64,000 bases of DNA, from the NCBI GenBank assembly GCA_012798135.1, contig JAAZNU010000002.1, positions 1 through 64,000 on the forward strand, in the 5' to 3' direction. Positions 8,401 through 16,387 of this stretch are shown one piece after another (the stretch's first letter is position 1; each line of letters opens with the position of its first letter). The notes beneath the pieces are model-generated. The model saw only the letters and a program-made list of their open reading frames with translations, was not told where the DNA came from and did no database searches. The position numbers and the translations under genes are program-made. The stretch comes from Veillonellaceae bacterium. GTDB lineage: Bacteria; Bacillota_C; Negativicutes; UBA1444.

Positions 8401-9738
8401 ATGAGAAAAATTACAGATTTGAGATCGTTTTTGGCGGTTTTGCAGGAATATAACCAATTGGATACGATTCACAAAGAAGTGAACTGGCAATACGAGTTGG
8501 GGTCGGTACTGGCGACTCTGGAAAAACAGAACCGGGGAGCGGGATTGTTCCGCAATGTCACAAACAAGTCGTTTGCAGTCTGCGGTGGAGTTTTGGGGTC
8601 CATGGATCGGATTGCGCTGGCTTTGGAGTGTAGCAAACAAGATATTAACGATTGCCTGGCAAAGTGCCTTGAACAGCCGATTCCACCGCGTATTGTTGCC
8701 GAGGCTCCTTGTCAGGAGAATATATTGCAGGGAGAGAATGTTGACTTGGGGAAATTGCCGATTCCTCAGCATGCACCCAAAGACGGCGGACCGTTTATTA
8801 CCGGCGGCGTAGTTGTGAGTAAGGGACTGCATTCAACGCGGCAGAATCTTTCGTTTCAGCGGATGCAGGTCAAGGGACGAGACACGTTGAGTATCATGAT
8901 TAATGAGTGGAGGCATTTGAAAGAGTTTTTTGATGAGGCGGAAGCCGAAAATCGAGCTTTGCCGATTGCGGTAGTTTGCGGTGCCGACCCGGTGATTTAT
9001 ATTGCCGCCGGGCTCCGGTACGACGGCGATGAAACGGCAATTGCCGGCGCCATGAGAGGAGAAGGAATCGAGGTGGTCCAGTGCATCACTTCGGATATTT
9101 ATGTACCGGCCAACGCAGAGTTTGTGATCGAAGGGGAGATTCAGCCGCATTATCGAGAAGATGAAGGACCCTTGGGTGAGTTTACCGGTCACTATAGCCG
9201 GCCATGGAACAGCCCGGTTCTGAAGGTTAAGGCAATTACCCACCGCACCGATGCTATCTACCAGACGATTAACGGGGCGTCTTTCGAACATATCAACCTC
9301 GGTAATGTACTGCCCCGGGAACCATTGCTCAAGAAGTTCGCCAAGTATGTCAGCTCAGGGGTGATTAACGTCCACATTCCGCCGTACGGGAGCGGGTTTA
9401 TGGCAGTCATTCAATTAAAAAAGAAAAACCCGGGCGAGCCTAAAAATGTGGCAATGGCAGCGATGATCACGTATGTGAATATCAAGAATGTCATTGTTGT
9501 GGACGAAGATGTGGATATTTTTAACCCGGCTGACATTTTTTGGGCTGTTTCGAATCGAGTAGTTCCCGAACGCGATATTTTCTATGTTCCCAACGCCCAA
9601 GGTCATGAACTGGATCCTTGCTCCGACCAGCGAGGAGTGCAAACGAAAATGGGAATTGATGCTACACTGAGCGAAGATAGCAAGGGGCTGGAACGGGTAC
9701 GTTATCCACAGGTGGATTTAAAAGAGTATCTGGAGTAA
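8401..9738 (+). CDS. UbiD-family prenylated-FMN (de)carboxylase
   Basis: This 445-residue protein is of usual UbiD length. The prFMN-site arginine lies in SFQRMQV (R154). The catalytic glutamate pair is in EGPLGEFTGHY (E255 and E260), spaced as in Fdc1/UbiD. The family reversibly decarboxylates aromatic, heteroaromatic or alpha,beta-unsaturated acids. A ubiX gene lies at the end of the same cluster to supply the cofactor. The context suggests a nitrogen heteroaromatic acid rather than a ubiquinone intermediate, since menaquinone is the likely quinone here. Confidence 0.88.
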   Translation: MRKITDLRSFLAVLQEYNQLDTIHKEVNWQYELGSVLATLEKQNRGAGLFRNVTNKSFAVCGGVLGSMDRIALALECSKQDINDCLAKCLEQPIPPRIVAEAPCQENILQGENVDLGKLPIPQHAPKDGGPFITGGVVVSKGLHSTRQNLSFQRMQVKGRDTLSIMINEWRHLKEFFDEAEAENRALPIAVVCGADPVIYIAAGLRYDGDETAIAGAMRGEGIEVVQCITSDIYVPANAEFVIEGEIQPHYREDEGPLGEFTGHYSRPWNSPVLKVKAITHRTDAIYQTINGASFEHINLGNVLPREPLLKKFAKYVSSGVINVHIPPYGSGFMAVIQLKKKNPGEPKNVAMAAMITYVNIKNVIVVDEDVDIFNPADIFWAVSNRVVPERDIFYVPNAQGHELDPCSDQRGVQTKMGIDATLSEDSKGLERVRYPQVDLKEYLE

Positions 9739-9778
9739 AGAGTCGTGGCAGACAGTGCGACGAGAAGGAGTGGAGCGG

Positions 9779-10399
9779 GTGATAAAAGTTTTGGGAGTGT
9801 GCGGCAGTCCACGCAAAGGTGCCACCGAATACATGATCCGTCAAGCCTTGGACAGTATTGCCGATATAACGAATCTTTCAGTGGACCTGATTTCTGTTCA
9901 GGGGAAAAGAATTGCGCCGTGCAGCGGCTGCAACTACTGCAAAAAGAACCAGACTTGGTGTGTTATTCAAGATGATATGCCGGAACTGCTGGAAAAATTT
10001 ATGGCGGCCGATGCCTTCGTGATCGGGTCCCCGGTTTATGTGTATTCGGTGACACCCCAATTGTTGGCTTTTTTTAGCCGGATGCGGCCCTTGTTTCACG
10101 TGTTTCCCGGCAAGTTGCGCAATAAATTCGGCGTGGCCCTCGCAACCGGTGGAACGCGAAACGGTGGCCAGGAAATGGCGGTAAACACAATTGTTAATCT
10201 GATGTTGGCCCGCGAGATCAACGTGGTGAGCAATGAAGTCGGTGGCTATGCCGGGGCCATGTTATGGTCGCGAGACCGGATGGCGGAGGGGGCAAGAGAA
10301 GATGAAAATGCCCTGTTGATGGCGCAAAAATTGGTCCGTAAACTGGCGGAAGTGGCGTTGACATACGATGCCGGCAAAAAGGCGCGAGGCGGACAATGA
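9779..10399 (+). CDS. Flavodoxin-fold NAD(P)H:FMN reductase / iron-sulfur flavoprotein
   Basis: This 206-residue protein begins IKVLGVCGSPRKGATE, the FMN phosphate loop of the NADPH-dependent FMN reductase family. A compact cysteine motif follows, C-x2-C-x2-C-x6-C in CSGCNYCKKNQTWC, like the cluster motif of archaeal-type iron-sulfur flavoproteins. GSPVYVYSVTPQLLAFFSR is the usual flavin-contact segment. I chose the GTG at 9779 because AAGGAG lies 8 bases upstream and homologues start there; a GTG at 9755 adds eight residues. It may pass electrons to or from the PreA-like protein or the hydroxylase. The stop overlaps the next gene (ATGA). Confidence 0.75.
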   Translation: MIKVLGVCGSPRKGATEYMIRQALDSIADITNLSVDLISVQGKRIAPCSGCNYCKKNQTWCVIQDDMPELLEKFMAADAFVIGSPVYVYSVTPQLLAFFSRMRPLFHVFPGKLRNKFGVALATGGTRNGGQEMAVNTIVNLMLAREINVVSNEVGGYAGAMLWSRDRMAEGAREDENALLMAQKLVRKLAEVALTYDAGKKARGGQ

Positions 10400-12708
10400 A
10401 ACATGTATCGCAATCCATACCAAAAATGGACGGTATGATGCTGGCTACTGGCCGACCGGCGTATACGGAAGATTTGGTACCTAGTGATGCTTTGTGCGTG
10501 AAATTGCTGCGAAGTCCGCATGCCTTCGCCCGGATTGTAGCGATTGACACACGAGCGGCGGAAAAACTGCCTGGGGTTGCCGGAATCTTTACCTACCGAG
10601 ACACACCGAATGTACGCTATACGATTGCTGCGGAAGCTTGGCCGGAAACTTCCCCTTACGATCGCTTGATCTTTGACCGGGTAGTGCGCTATGTCGGCGA
10701 CCCGGTGGCTGTAGTGGCGGCAGTCGATGAGGCGACGGCCGATGCTGCGCTGCAAATGATTCATGTGGAGTATGAACGATACGAACCGGTTTTGGACATG
10801 GAAGCGGCCGAAGGACATTTCAGCCAATTGCATTCCGCTGAGTACGTTCTTACTCATTACAATATCAATAACGACCTTCCCCGGAATATTGCCGGAATGA
10901 ATATCCACGAACTGGGCGACTTGGAGCAGGAACTGGCGCAGTGCGCTGTTACTGTTGATCAAACGTTTTTTACCCAGGCACAGGCCCATGCCCAAATGGA
11001 AACCCATCGGGCTTTTACCCGGCTGGATGCGCGAGGTCGCTTGGAAATAGTGAGCTCTACCCAATCCGCCTTTAATATTCAGAGGATTATTGCTCGTGCG
11101 TTGGACATCCCACAGCGTCGGATTCATGTGATCAAACCCCGGATTGGTGGCGGGTTCGGCGGGAAAAACATCGCTTTGGTCGAAGTTTATCCGGCATTGG
11201 TAACGCTTCGAACCGGCAAAGCTGCTCAAATTATCTTGAGTCGGGCCGAATGTTTCGCCTGTACCAATACTCGCCATGCCATGCGAATAAGGGTGCGGGC
11301 AGGAGCGAACAAAGAAGGTGATTTGCTGGCATTGGGCCTGGAGGTATTGGCGGATACGGGCGCGTACGGTGAACATGCACCGGATGTTCTGCATGTTGGC
11401 GGACACAATACTTTGCCGATTTACCAAATTCCTCGTGCTCTCAGCTACCGAGCCAAAGCTGTTTACACCAATAAGACACCGGCCGGCGCTTTTCGGGGCT
11501 TTGGTGCACCACAGACAAATTTCGCTATTGAATCCGGCATTAATGAGTTGGCGGCTAAACTGGGAATGGATCCTAGCCTCTTTCGAAACAGGAACATTAT
11601 CCGCCAAGGTCAGTCGCACCCGTTTCTGGCCGGGTCAAGTCCGGCGCGGCCGGCAGTGCTTCAGAGCAGCACGTTGGAGCAATGCATTGCCCGGGGAAAA
11701 GAATTGATCGGCTGGCAGGATTTGTATCCGCGGCAACAAACAGGAGGCGACAAAATCCACGGGGTTGGCATGGCGATCGCCATGCATGGAACGGGCATCG
11801 CTAACTCTGATACCGCTGCCGCCGAAATCCGTCTAAATTACGATGGCAGCTATACACTGGCGGTAGGGGCGGCTGATTTGGGAACCGGCGCCGATACCAT
11901 TCTGGTCCAGATGGCGGCGGAAGTATTGCAAACGCCGCTCGACCGAATTATTCTCCAGACCGCCGATACCGACACCACTCCCTATGAAACAGGCGCCTAC
12001 GCTTCATCAACGACATATGTCACCGGCAATGCTGTGGTCAAGGCGGCTCGGCTGTTACGGGAACGGATTGTCGACAGCGGTAGGGCACTTTGTCCGAATC
12101 CTGCGGCAGCAGTGGTGTTTGACGGAACGTCGCTCGTGGATTCCAAAGGCGATTGGCGGATTGGGTTGGAAGACTTTGCTTACCACCTTACGTCGTTCCG
12201 AGGGCAGAACCAACTGGCCGTGATTGCAACATATGGTGGCGAAACCAGTCCACCACCGTTTGTAGCCGGGTTCGCTGAGGTCGAGGTGGATACGGGAACA
12301 GGAGAAATACGCTTAGTTCATTTTGCAGCGACAATCGACTGCGGAACTCTGATTAATCCCAATTTAGCGCGCGTACAGGCTGAGGGTGGCCTAGTCCAGG
12401 GAATTGGCTTTTCCATGTTTGAAGAAGTTTGTTATGATCGTAGCGGCCGGCTGCTGACGGATAATTTTATGCAGTACAAGCTGCCCTCGCCGTGTGATAT
12501 CGGCAAATTGACCGTGGAGTTTATTCCAAGTTTTGAGCCGACGGGACCGTTTGGTGCTAAATCGATTGGCGAAGTTGTTTTTCATACACCGGCTGCGGCC
12601 ATTGCTGATGCGGTGTTCAATGCGGTGGGAGTTCGGCCGGTGAGATTGCCGATTACTCCGGAGTTTATCATGACCGCACTGGCAGGACAAAACAAATCGG
12701 CGGATTGA
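10396..12708 (+). CDS. Molybdenum hydroxylase large subunit, xanthine dehydrogenase family
   Basis: This 770-residue molybdopterin-binding subunit would hydroxylate a purine- or pyrimidine-like heterocycle with water as oxygen source. Landmarks are the Mo-cofactor loop IGGGFGGKN, the substrate-arginine region AFRGFGAPQ, and the catalytic glutamate in GAKSIGE (about E726). The family is shared by xanthine dehydrogenase, nicotinate dehydrogenase and aldehyde oxidases. METHRA at the position of the purine-enzyme MEPH motif is compatible with a purine-like substrate but not proof. FAD and [2Fe-2S] subunits follow. Two moeA genes near 54-56 kb could help supply the cofactor. Confidence 0.9.
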   Translation: MKHVSQSIPKMDGMMLATGRPAYTEDLVPSDALCVKLLRSPHAFARIVAIDTRAAEKLPGVAGIFTYRDTPNVRYTIAAEAWPETSPYDRLIFDRVVRYVGDPVAVVAAVDEATADAALQMIHVEYERYEPVLDMEAAEGHFSQLHSAEYVLTHYNINNDLPRNIAGMNIHELGDLEQELAQCAVTVDQTFFTQAQAHAQMETHRAFTRLDARGRLEIVSSTQSAFNIQRIIARALDIPQRRIHVIKPRIGGGFGGKNIALVEVYPALVTLRTGKAAQIILSRAECFACTNTRHAMRIRVRAGANKEGDLLALGLEVLADTGAYGEHAPDVLHVGGHNTLPIYQIPRALSYRAKAVYTNKTPAGAFRGFGAPQTNFAIESGINELAAKLGMDPSLFRNRNIIRQGQSHPFLAGSSPARPAVLQSSTLEQCIARGKELIGWQDLYPRQQTGGDKIHGVGMAIAMHGTGIANSDTAAAEIRLNYDGSYTLAVGAADLGTGADTILVQMAAEVLQTPLDRIILQTADTDTTPYETGAYASSTTYVTGNAVVKAARLLRERIVDSGRALCPNPAAAVVFDGTSLVDSKGDWRIGLEDFAYHLTSFRGQNQLAVIATYGGETSPPPFVAGFAEVEVDTGTGEIRLVHFAATIDCGTLINPNLARVQAEGGLVQGIGFSMFEEVCYDRSGRLLTDNFMQYKLPSPCDIGKLTVEFIPSFEPTGPFGAKSIGEVVFHTPAAAIADAVFNAVGVRPVRLPITPEFIMTALAGQNKSAD

Positions 12709-12720
12709 GGAGGCGATTTT

Positions 12721-13527
12721 TTGTTAAGTATTCAACAATACATACGCGCCAAATCTTTGGAGCACGCCTTTCAACTTTTGTCGGAAGATGAGCAGAATGC
12801 AATTTTGGGCGGTAACCTGTTTTTGCGGTTAAGTAACCGCCGAATCAAGACGGCGATTGATCTGACCGACCTGCATTTGAAGTATATCAGTGAAGAAGCT
12901 GAATATCTGGAAATCGGTGCGATGACTACACTCAGGGATATTGAAACCTCTGTGCTGTTACGAGGATTCTACTCCGGAGTATTACCCCGGGTTGTGACCG
13001 ACATAGCCGGAGTTCAGGTGCGAAACCAAGCGACGGTTGGTGGAACAGTCGGCGGCCGCTACGGATTCTCAGATTTATTGACTGTCCTGATGGCGTTGGA
13101 CGCGAAGGTTGAACTATATGGTAAAAGCGTCGTGCCATTGGCGAGCTACCTAGCCAATCCTTCAAAACTGGAGATCATTGAAAAACTGCTCATCCCCAAA
13201 ACAAAAGGCAGGGCTTCCTTTCAGTCTGTTCGGATTTCCAGCGGCGATTTCGCATTGTTGAATGTTGCCGCTGTGTTTGTGGCACCTTATTGGCGCATTA
13301 GCGTTGGTGCTCGTCCGGCTGCCGCAAAAGAGGCAACAACGGCAATGGAGTTTTTGAACAAATTGACTAGTACCGGAAGACAAGAAATTGCGGAAGCTGC
13401 GGCAAACGTTGGAGTAGGAATGGAGTTCGGCGATTCAATGAAAACGGGAGCCGCTTATCGACGAATGATTTGCCCGGTATTGGCGAGACGGGCAATGGAG
13501 GAAATTTGGAATGCAGATAACGTTTGA
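12721..13527 (+). CDS. Molybdenum hydroxylase FAD-binding subunit
   Basis: This 268-residue CO dehydrogenase/xanthine dehydrogenase FAD-type subunit carries electrons from the iron-sulfur subunit to an acceptor. It shows LGGNLFLRL (the first FAD loop, normally AGGTDL) and VRNQATVGGTVGGRYGFSDLL (normally ATIGGNLA..SPASDL). Both loops deviate somewhat from consensus. The start is TTG at 12721 behind GAGGAGG. It overlaps the iron-sulfur subunit by 17 bases. Confidence 0.83.
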   Translation: MLSIQQYIRAKSLEHAFQLLSEDEQNAILGGNLFLRLSNRRIKTAIDLTDLHLKYISEEAEYLEIGAMTTLRDIETSVLLRGFYSGVLPRVVTDIAGVQVRNQATVGGTVGGRYGFSDLLTVLMALDAKVELYGKSVVPLASYLANPSKLEIIEKLLIPKTKGRASFQSVRISSGDFALLNVAAVFVAPYWRISVGARPAAAKEATTAMEFLNKLTSTGRQEIAEAAANVGVGMEFGDSMKTGAAYRRMICPVLARRAMEEIWNADNV

Positions 13528-13975
13528 GTTGAACGGAAGACAAAAATTTGTGGAAGTAGTCTGCAATGAATCGTTGTTGTCGGTGTTGCGACGGCAGAAT
13601 CTGGCAAGTCTGAAACAGGGCTGCGATACCGCCTCTTGCGGAATATGCACCATCTGGATCGACGCACAGCCGGTTTTGGCGTGTGCAACATTGGCAGTTC
13701 GAGTTTCAGGGCGGCGAGTCACGACGATCGAAGGAGTTGCCGATGAGGCTGCCGAGTTTGCAAAGTTTTTGGTTGCGGAAGGATCGGAACAGTGCGGATT
13801 TTGTTCACCTGGTTTGGTCATGACTGTTTTAGCCATGCGGCGAGAAGAAATTCCTCCTACCGAAGAAGCAATCAAACATTATATCAATGGTAATCTGTGC
13901 CGATGTTCGGGCTATGCCAGTCGAATCCGGGCTATTCACAATTACTTGAACGCGATGACTGGAGATAAGGCATGA
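13511..13975 (+). CDS. Molybdenum hydroxylase [2Fe-2S] subunit
   Basis: This 154-residue protein has two [2Fe-2S] domains. C38, C43, C46 and C58 form the plant-type cluster (GCDTASCGIC...C). C95, C98, C130 and C132 form the second (QCGFCSPG...LCRCSGY). All eight cysteines are present. It links the molybdenum site to the FAD subunit. The ATGA overlap with ubiX shows that the operon continues. Confidence 0.92.
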   Translation: MQITFELNGRQKFVEVVCNESLLSVLRRQNLASLKQGCDTASCGICTIWIDAQPVLACATLAVRVSGRRVTTIEGVADEAAEFAKFLVAEGSEQCGFCSPGLVMTVLAMRREEIPPTEEAIKHYINGNLCRCSGYASRIRAIHNYLNAMTGDKA

Positions 13976-14529
13976 ATAGATTGATTGTCGGAATGAGCGG
14001 AGCCAGCGGCGCCGTGATTGGAATCCGTCTGCTAGAAAGCATGCGGCACTTCTCCGATTGGGAAACCCATCTTATTTTATCTCGGGCCGCTCGGCAAACG
14101 ATTCGAATGGAAACGGAGTATTCCGAGGAAGAAGTCTGTTCCCTCGCTTCTTGCATCTATTCCACCGACGATGTTGGTGCCTGTGTTGCCAGTGGTACGT
14201 TCAAAACCAGCGGAATGGCCATCGTTCCCTGCAGCATGAAAACAGTGGCGGGAATCGCTATTGGCTATTCCGAAAATTTACTGCTGCGGGCCGCCGATGT
14301 GGCATTAAAAGAAAAACGAAGGTTAGTTGTGGTTGCTAGGGAAACGCCATTAAACGCTATTCACCTGCGTAATATGCTGACGTTGGCGGAAATGGGCGCG
14401 ATGATTTTGCCGCCCATGCTAAGTTTTTATAACCGGCCAGATTCGGTGCAAGATCAGGTCGACCATATTGTCGGGAAAATACTAAATTCATTTGATTTGG
14501 AATGGTCAGGATTTCGTCGCTGGAAATAA
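13972..14529 (+). CDS. ubiX: UbiX-type flavin prenyltransferase
   Basis: This 185-residue protein begins RLIVGMSGASGAVIGIRLLE and contains IVPCSMKTVAGIA and RETPLNAIHLRNM, the standard UbiX landmarks. UbiX prenylates reduced FMN with dimethylallyl phosphate to make the cofactor of UbiD enzymes. Its place at the end of the same operon as the UbiD-family gene indicates that the pair works together. It is the last gene of the island. No convincing terminator hairpin is visible in the 50 bases after it. Confidence 0.9.
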   Translation: MNRLIVGMSGASGAVIGIRLLESMRHFSDWETHLILSRAARQTIRMETEYSEEEVCSLASCIYSTDDVGACVASGTFKTSGMAIVPCSMKTVAGIAIGYSENLLLRAADVALKEKRRLVVVARETPLNAIHLRNMLTLAEMGAMILPPMLSFYNRPDSVQDQVDHIVGKILNSFDLEWSGFRRWK

Positions 14530-14581
14530 TTTTATGCGGACTTATTAAACTGGACTTCGTGACAAAAAAGTTTCCAGCACC

Positions 14582-14609
14582 TTGCAATTGTGAGTGACAG
14601 TGCTATAAT
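14582..14609 (+). promoter_or_regulatory. Promoter of the ferritin gene
   Basis: TTGCAA (14582-14587) and TATAAT (14604-14609) are 16 bases apart. TGC before the -10 makes an extended -10. The predicted transcript begins about 50 bases before the ferritin start. Confidence 0.6.
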
Positions 14610-14623
14610 ACTAATAGGATTTT

Positions 14624-14650
14624 AAATCAATAGATAATAAATATTGATTT
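14624..14650. repeat. 9-9-9 inverted repeat in the ferritin leader
   Basis: AAATCAATA (14624-14632) and TATTGATTT (14642-14650) are perfect inverted repeats around a 9-base AT-rich spacer. They lie just downstream of the predicted transcription start. The site could be an operator for an iron or peroxide regulator, though it does not clearly match a Fur or PerR box, or it could be a weak RNA hairpin. Confidence 0.4.
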
Positions 14651-14667
14651 ATAAAGGAGAGATGAAC

Positions 14668-15162
14668 ATGCTGAGTGAAAAAATGCAGAAACTGATGAAC
14701 AACCAAATTCAGGCGGAATTCTATTCGGCCCAGCTGTATCTGGCGATGTCCGTTTACAGCGAGTCGGAAAACTTCAAAGGGTTCGCCCATTGGTTGAAAG
14801 TACAATATCAAGAAGAAACTTCCCATGGCATGAAGTTTTTGGAATATATGCTGGAGCGGGGCGTTGAAGTCGAATTGAAAGTAATTGACGCGCCGCCGGT
14901 AAAATTCGGTTCAATGCTGAAACTGTTTGAAGAAGTATTAGCGCATGAAAAGAAAGTCACGGCCATGATCAATAACCTTTATGAAACGGCCCTGAAGGAA
15001 AAGGATTATGCGTCGCAGATTTTTTTGCAGTGGTTCATTTCCGAACAGGTCGAAGAGGAGGCCAATGCCTCCGAGATTGTTGCCCAACTGAAATTGATTG
15101 GCGACAAGAGCATCGGCGGGCTGTTCCAGATGGATCATGCGTTGGGTCATCGCAAAGAGTAA
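14668..15162 (+). CDS. Ferritin
   Basis: This is a 164-residue non-haem bacterial ferritin that stores iron and detoxifies Fe(II). Ferroxidase-site helices are visible: EFYSAQLYLAMS near the N-terminus, EETSHGMKFLEYM with the central E..H pair, and QWFISEQVEEEA. The ATG at 14668 is preferred because AAAGGAGA lies 7 bases upstream and ferritins start MLSEKM. An ATG two codons earlier is too close to the ribosome site. It is monocistronic, with its own promoter and terminator. Confidence 0.92.
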   Translation: MLSEKMQKLMNNQIQAEFYSAQLYLAMSVYSESENFKGFAHWLKVQYQEETSHGMKFLEYMLERGVEVELKVIDAPPVKFGSMLKLFEEVLAHEKKVTAMINNLYETALKEKDYASQIFLQWFISEQVEEEANASEIVAQLKLIGDKSIGGLFQMDHALGHRKE

Positions 15163-15180
15163 TCAACTTTTAAAAATTAC

Positions 15181-15220
15181 GAAACCGGGGATTCCTGTCG
15201 GGAATTTCCCGGTTTCTTTT
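15181..15220 (+). terminator. Intrinsic terminator after ferritin
   Basis: GAAACCGGG pairs with CCCGGTTTC, with an inner ATTCC/GGAAT stem and a TGTC loop. TTTT follows directly. Confidence 0.85.
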
Positions 15221-15273
15221 CATAACTGCGGCCAACGCGGCCAACAAATAGTCAAAACGACGATGTCGCCAGA

Positions 15274-15303
15274 TTGACGGGACGTAAGAAAATCAAGTAA
15301 AAT
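15274..15303 (+). promoter_or_regulatory. Promoter of the DUF362 gene
   Basis: TTGACG (15274-15279) and TAAAAT (15298-15303) are 18 bases apart. The expected start point falls a few bases before the CCCCCCTATAGGGGGG palindrome. Confidence 0.5.
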
Positions 15304-15314
15304 TAAAGTTATAT

Positions 15315-15330
15315 CCCCCCTATAGGGGGG
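15315..15330. promoter_or_regulatory. CsoR/RcnR-like operator palindrome
   Basis: CCCCCCTATAGGGGGG is a perfect 16-base palindrome immediately downstream of the predicted transcription start. Operators of the CsoR/RcnR/FrmR/CstR repressor family are C/G tracts flanking a short AT core, so the site resembles one of these. No such repressor gene is in the window. Confidence 0.45.
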
Positions 15331-15355
15331 CGTAGGTGTTCATTTTCTGTTCGTA

Positions 15356-15409
15356 GCCCGACACTTTATATTGTCGGGCAGGTTTAATAAAAGTAATGAT
15401 AACATTACT
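15356..15409 (+). repeat. Two inverted repeats in the DUF362 leader
   Basis: GCCCGACA (15356-15363) and TGTCGGGC (15372-15379) form a perfect 8-base stem with an 8-base AT loop. Further on, AGTAATG (15392-15398) and CATTACT (15403-15409) form a second repeat around ATAA. Neither is followed by a T-run, so they look like operators or leader structures rather than terminators. Confidence 0.4.
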
Positions 15410-15439
15410 AATCAGTATGATGATTGGGGGAGGAAATCC

Positions 15440-16384
15440 ATGAAGCGGCGAGAATTTATTCAATGGACAGCAGCAGGCTCTTTGACGCTCATGGGCTTGT
15501 CCGGTTGCAGCGGCAATCCGGCTCCCAAAGATGCTGCCGTTCCCGCCAAACCGGTCGATTCGCCGGTGAAAGCGACGTCTTCGGCCGCACCGGCGATGGC
15601 CATCGTGAACGGAACGGACCCGAATGAGCTGATGTCGCGGGGCTTGCAAGCAATGGGCGGGATTGGCCGTTTTGTCAGGCAAGGTCAGACTGTTGTCATC
15701 AAACCAAATTTCAGCGTACCACGAACTCCTGAGCAGGCGGCGACCACTAACCCGGATTTGGTGGCCGCATTGGTGAGGCATTGTCTGGGTGCCGGTGCGA
15801 AAACGGTCAAAGTCATTGACCACCCGTTCACCAATGCCCAAATGTGCCTCGAAAACACGGGCATCCGGCGGGCGGTGGAGGCGGCGGGCGGCAAAATCTA
15901 CGCCACCAACAAGTTGTCCGGCGAGTTTTACTCGGCGGTCAATGCCGGCGGCTCGATATTGCAGTCGCTGCAATATTCCAAAGATGTTTTGGAGGCCGAT
16001 GTTTTCATCAATTTTCCCATTCTCAAGCACCATAACGGCGCTGGCCTGACGATGGGACTGAAAAATATGATGGGGTTGGTCTGGGACCGGGGATTTTTTC
16101 ACCGCACAGATTTGCACCGGACCATCGCCGAACTGTCCGCGTTCAAGAAGCCGCATCTGATTATCCTGGATGCGGTTCGCGGCATCACGACCCATGGGCC
16201 GATGGGACCGGGAACCATTCGAGAATATAAGCAGCTGATATTCAGTACGGACCCGGTGGCTCTCGACGCCTACGGCGCGGAGTTGTTCGGGCTGAAACCC
16301 TCGGATATCGCTCATGTAGCCATTGCGGCAGAACTGGGAATCGGTTCGTTGGACTGGAAGCGCCTGAACCCGGTGCGTGTATAA
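15440..16384 (+). CDS. Secreted DUF362-domain protein with Tat-like/lipoprotein signal
   Basis: This 314-residue protein starts MKRREFIQ, a Tat-like twin arginine, followed by a hydrophobic stretch and the lipobox LSGC, so it is probably exported and lipid-anchored. An Ala/Pro-rich linker of about 30 residues leads into a DUF362 domain (VVIKPNFS near residue 76, then KVIDHPF, FINFPILKHH, GLKNMMGLVWDRG and DAVRGITTHGP). DUF362 proteins are often linked to iron-sulfur or electron-transfer contexts, but their activity is undefined. The ATG at 15440 follows GGGGGAGG. The upstream promoter carries a CsoR-like palindrome. Confidence 0.8.
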   Translation: MKRREFIQWTAAGSLTLMGLSGCSGNPAPKDAAVPAKPVDSPVKATSSAAPAMAIVNGTDPNELMSRGLQAMGGIGRFVRQGQTVVIKPNFSVPRTPEQAATTNPDLVAALVRHCLGAGAKTVKVIDHPFTNAQMCLENTGIRRAVEAAGGKIYATNKLSGEFYSAVNAGGSILQSLQYSKDVLEADVFINFPILKHHNGAGLTMGLKNMMGLVWDRGFFHRTDLHRTIAELSAFKKPHLIILDAVRGITTHGPMGPGTIREYKQLIFSTDPVALDAYGAELFGLKPSDIAHVAIAAELGIGSLDWKRLNPVRV

Positions 16385-16387
16385 CTA

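Noticed and set aside
10246..11619. 457-codon open frame on the minus strand
   Set aside because: It lies opposite the molybdenum hydroxylase gene, has no family features and no ribosome site; it is a shadow of a real gene.
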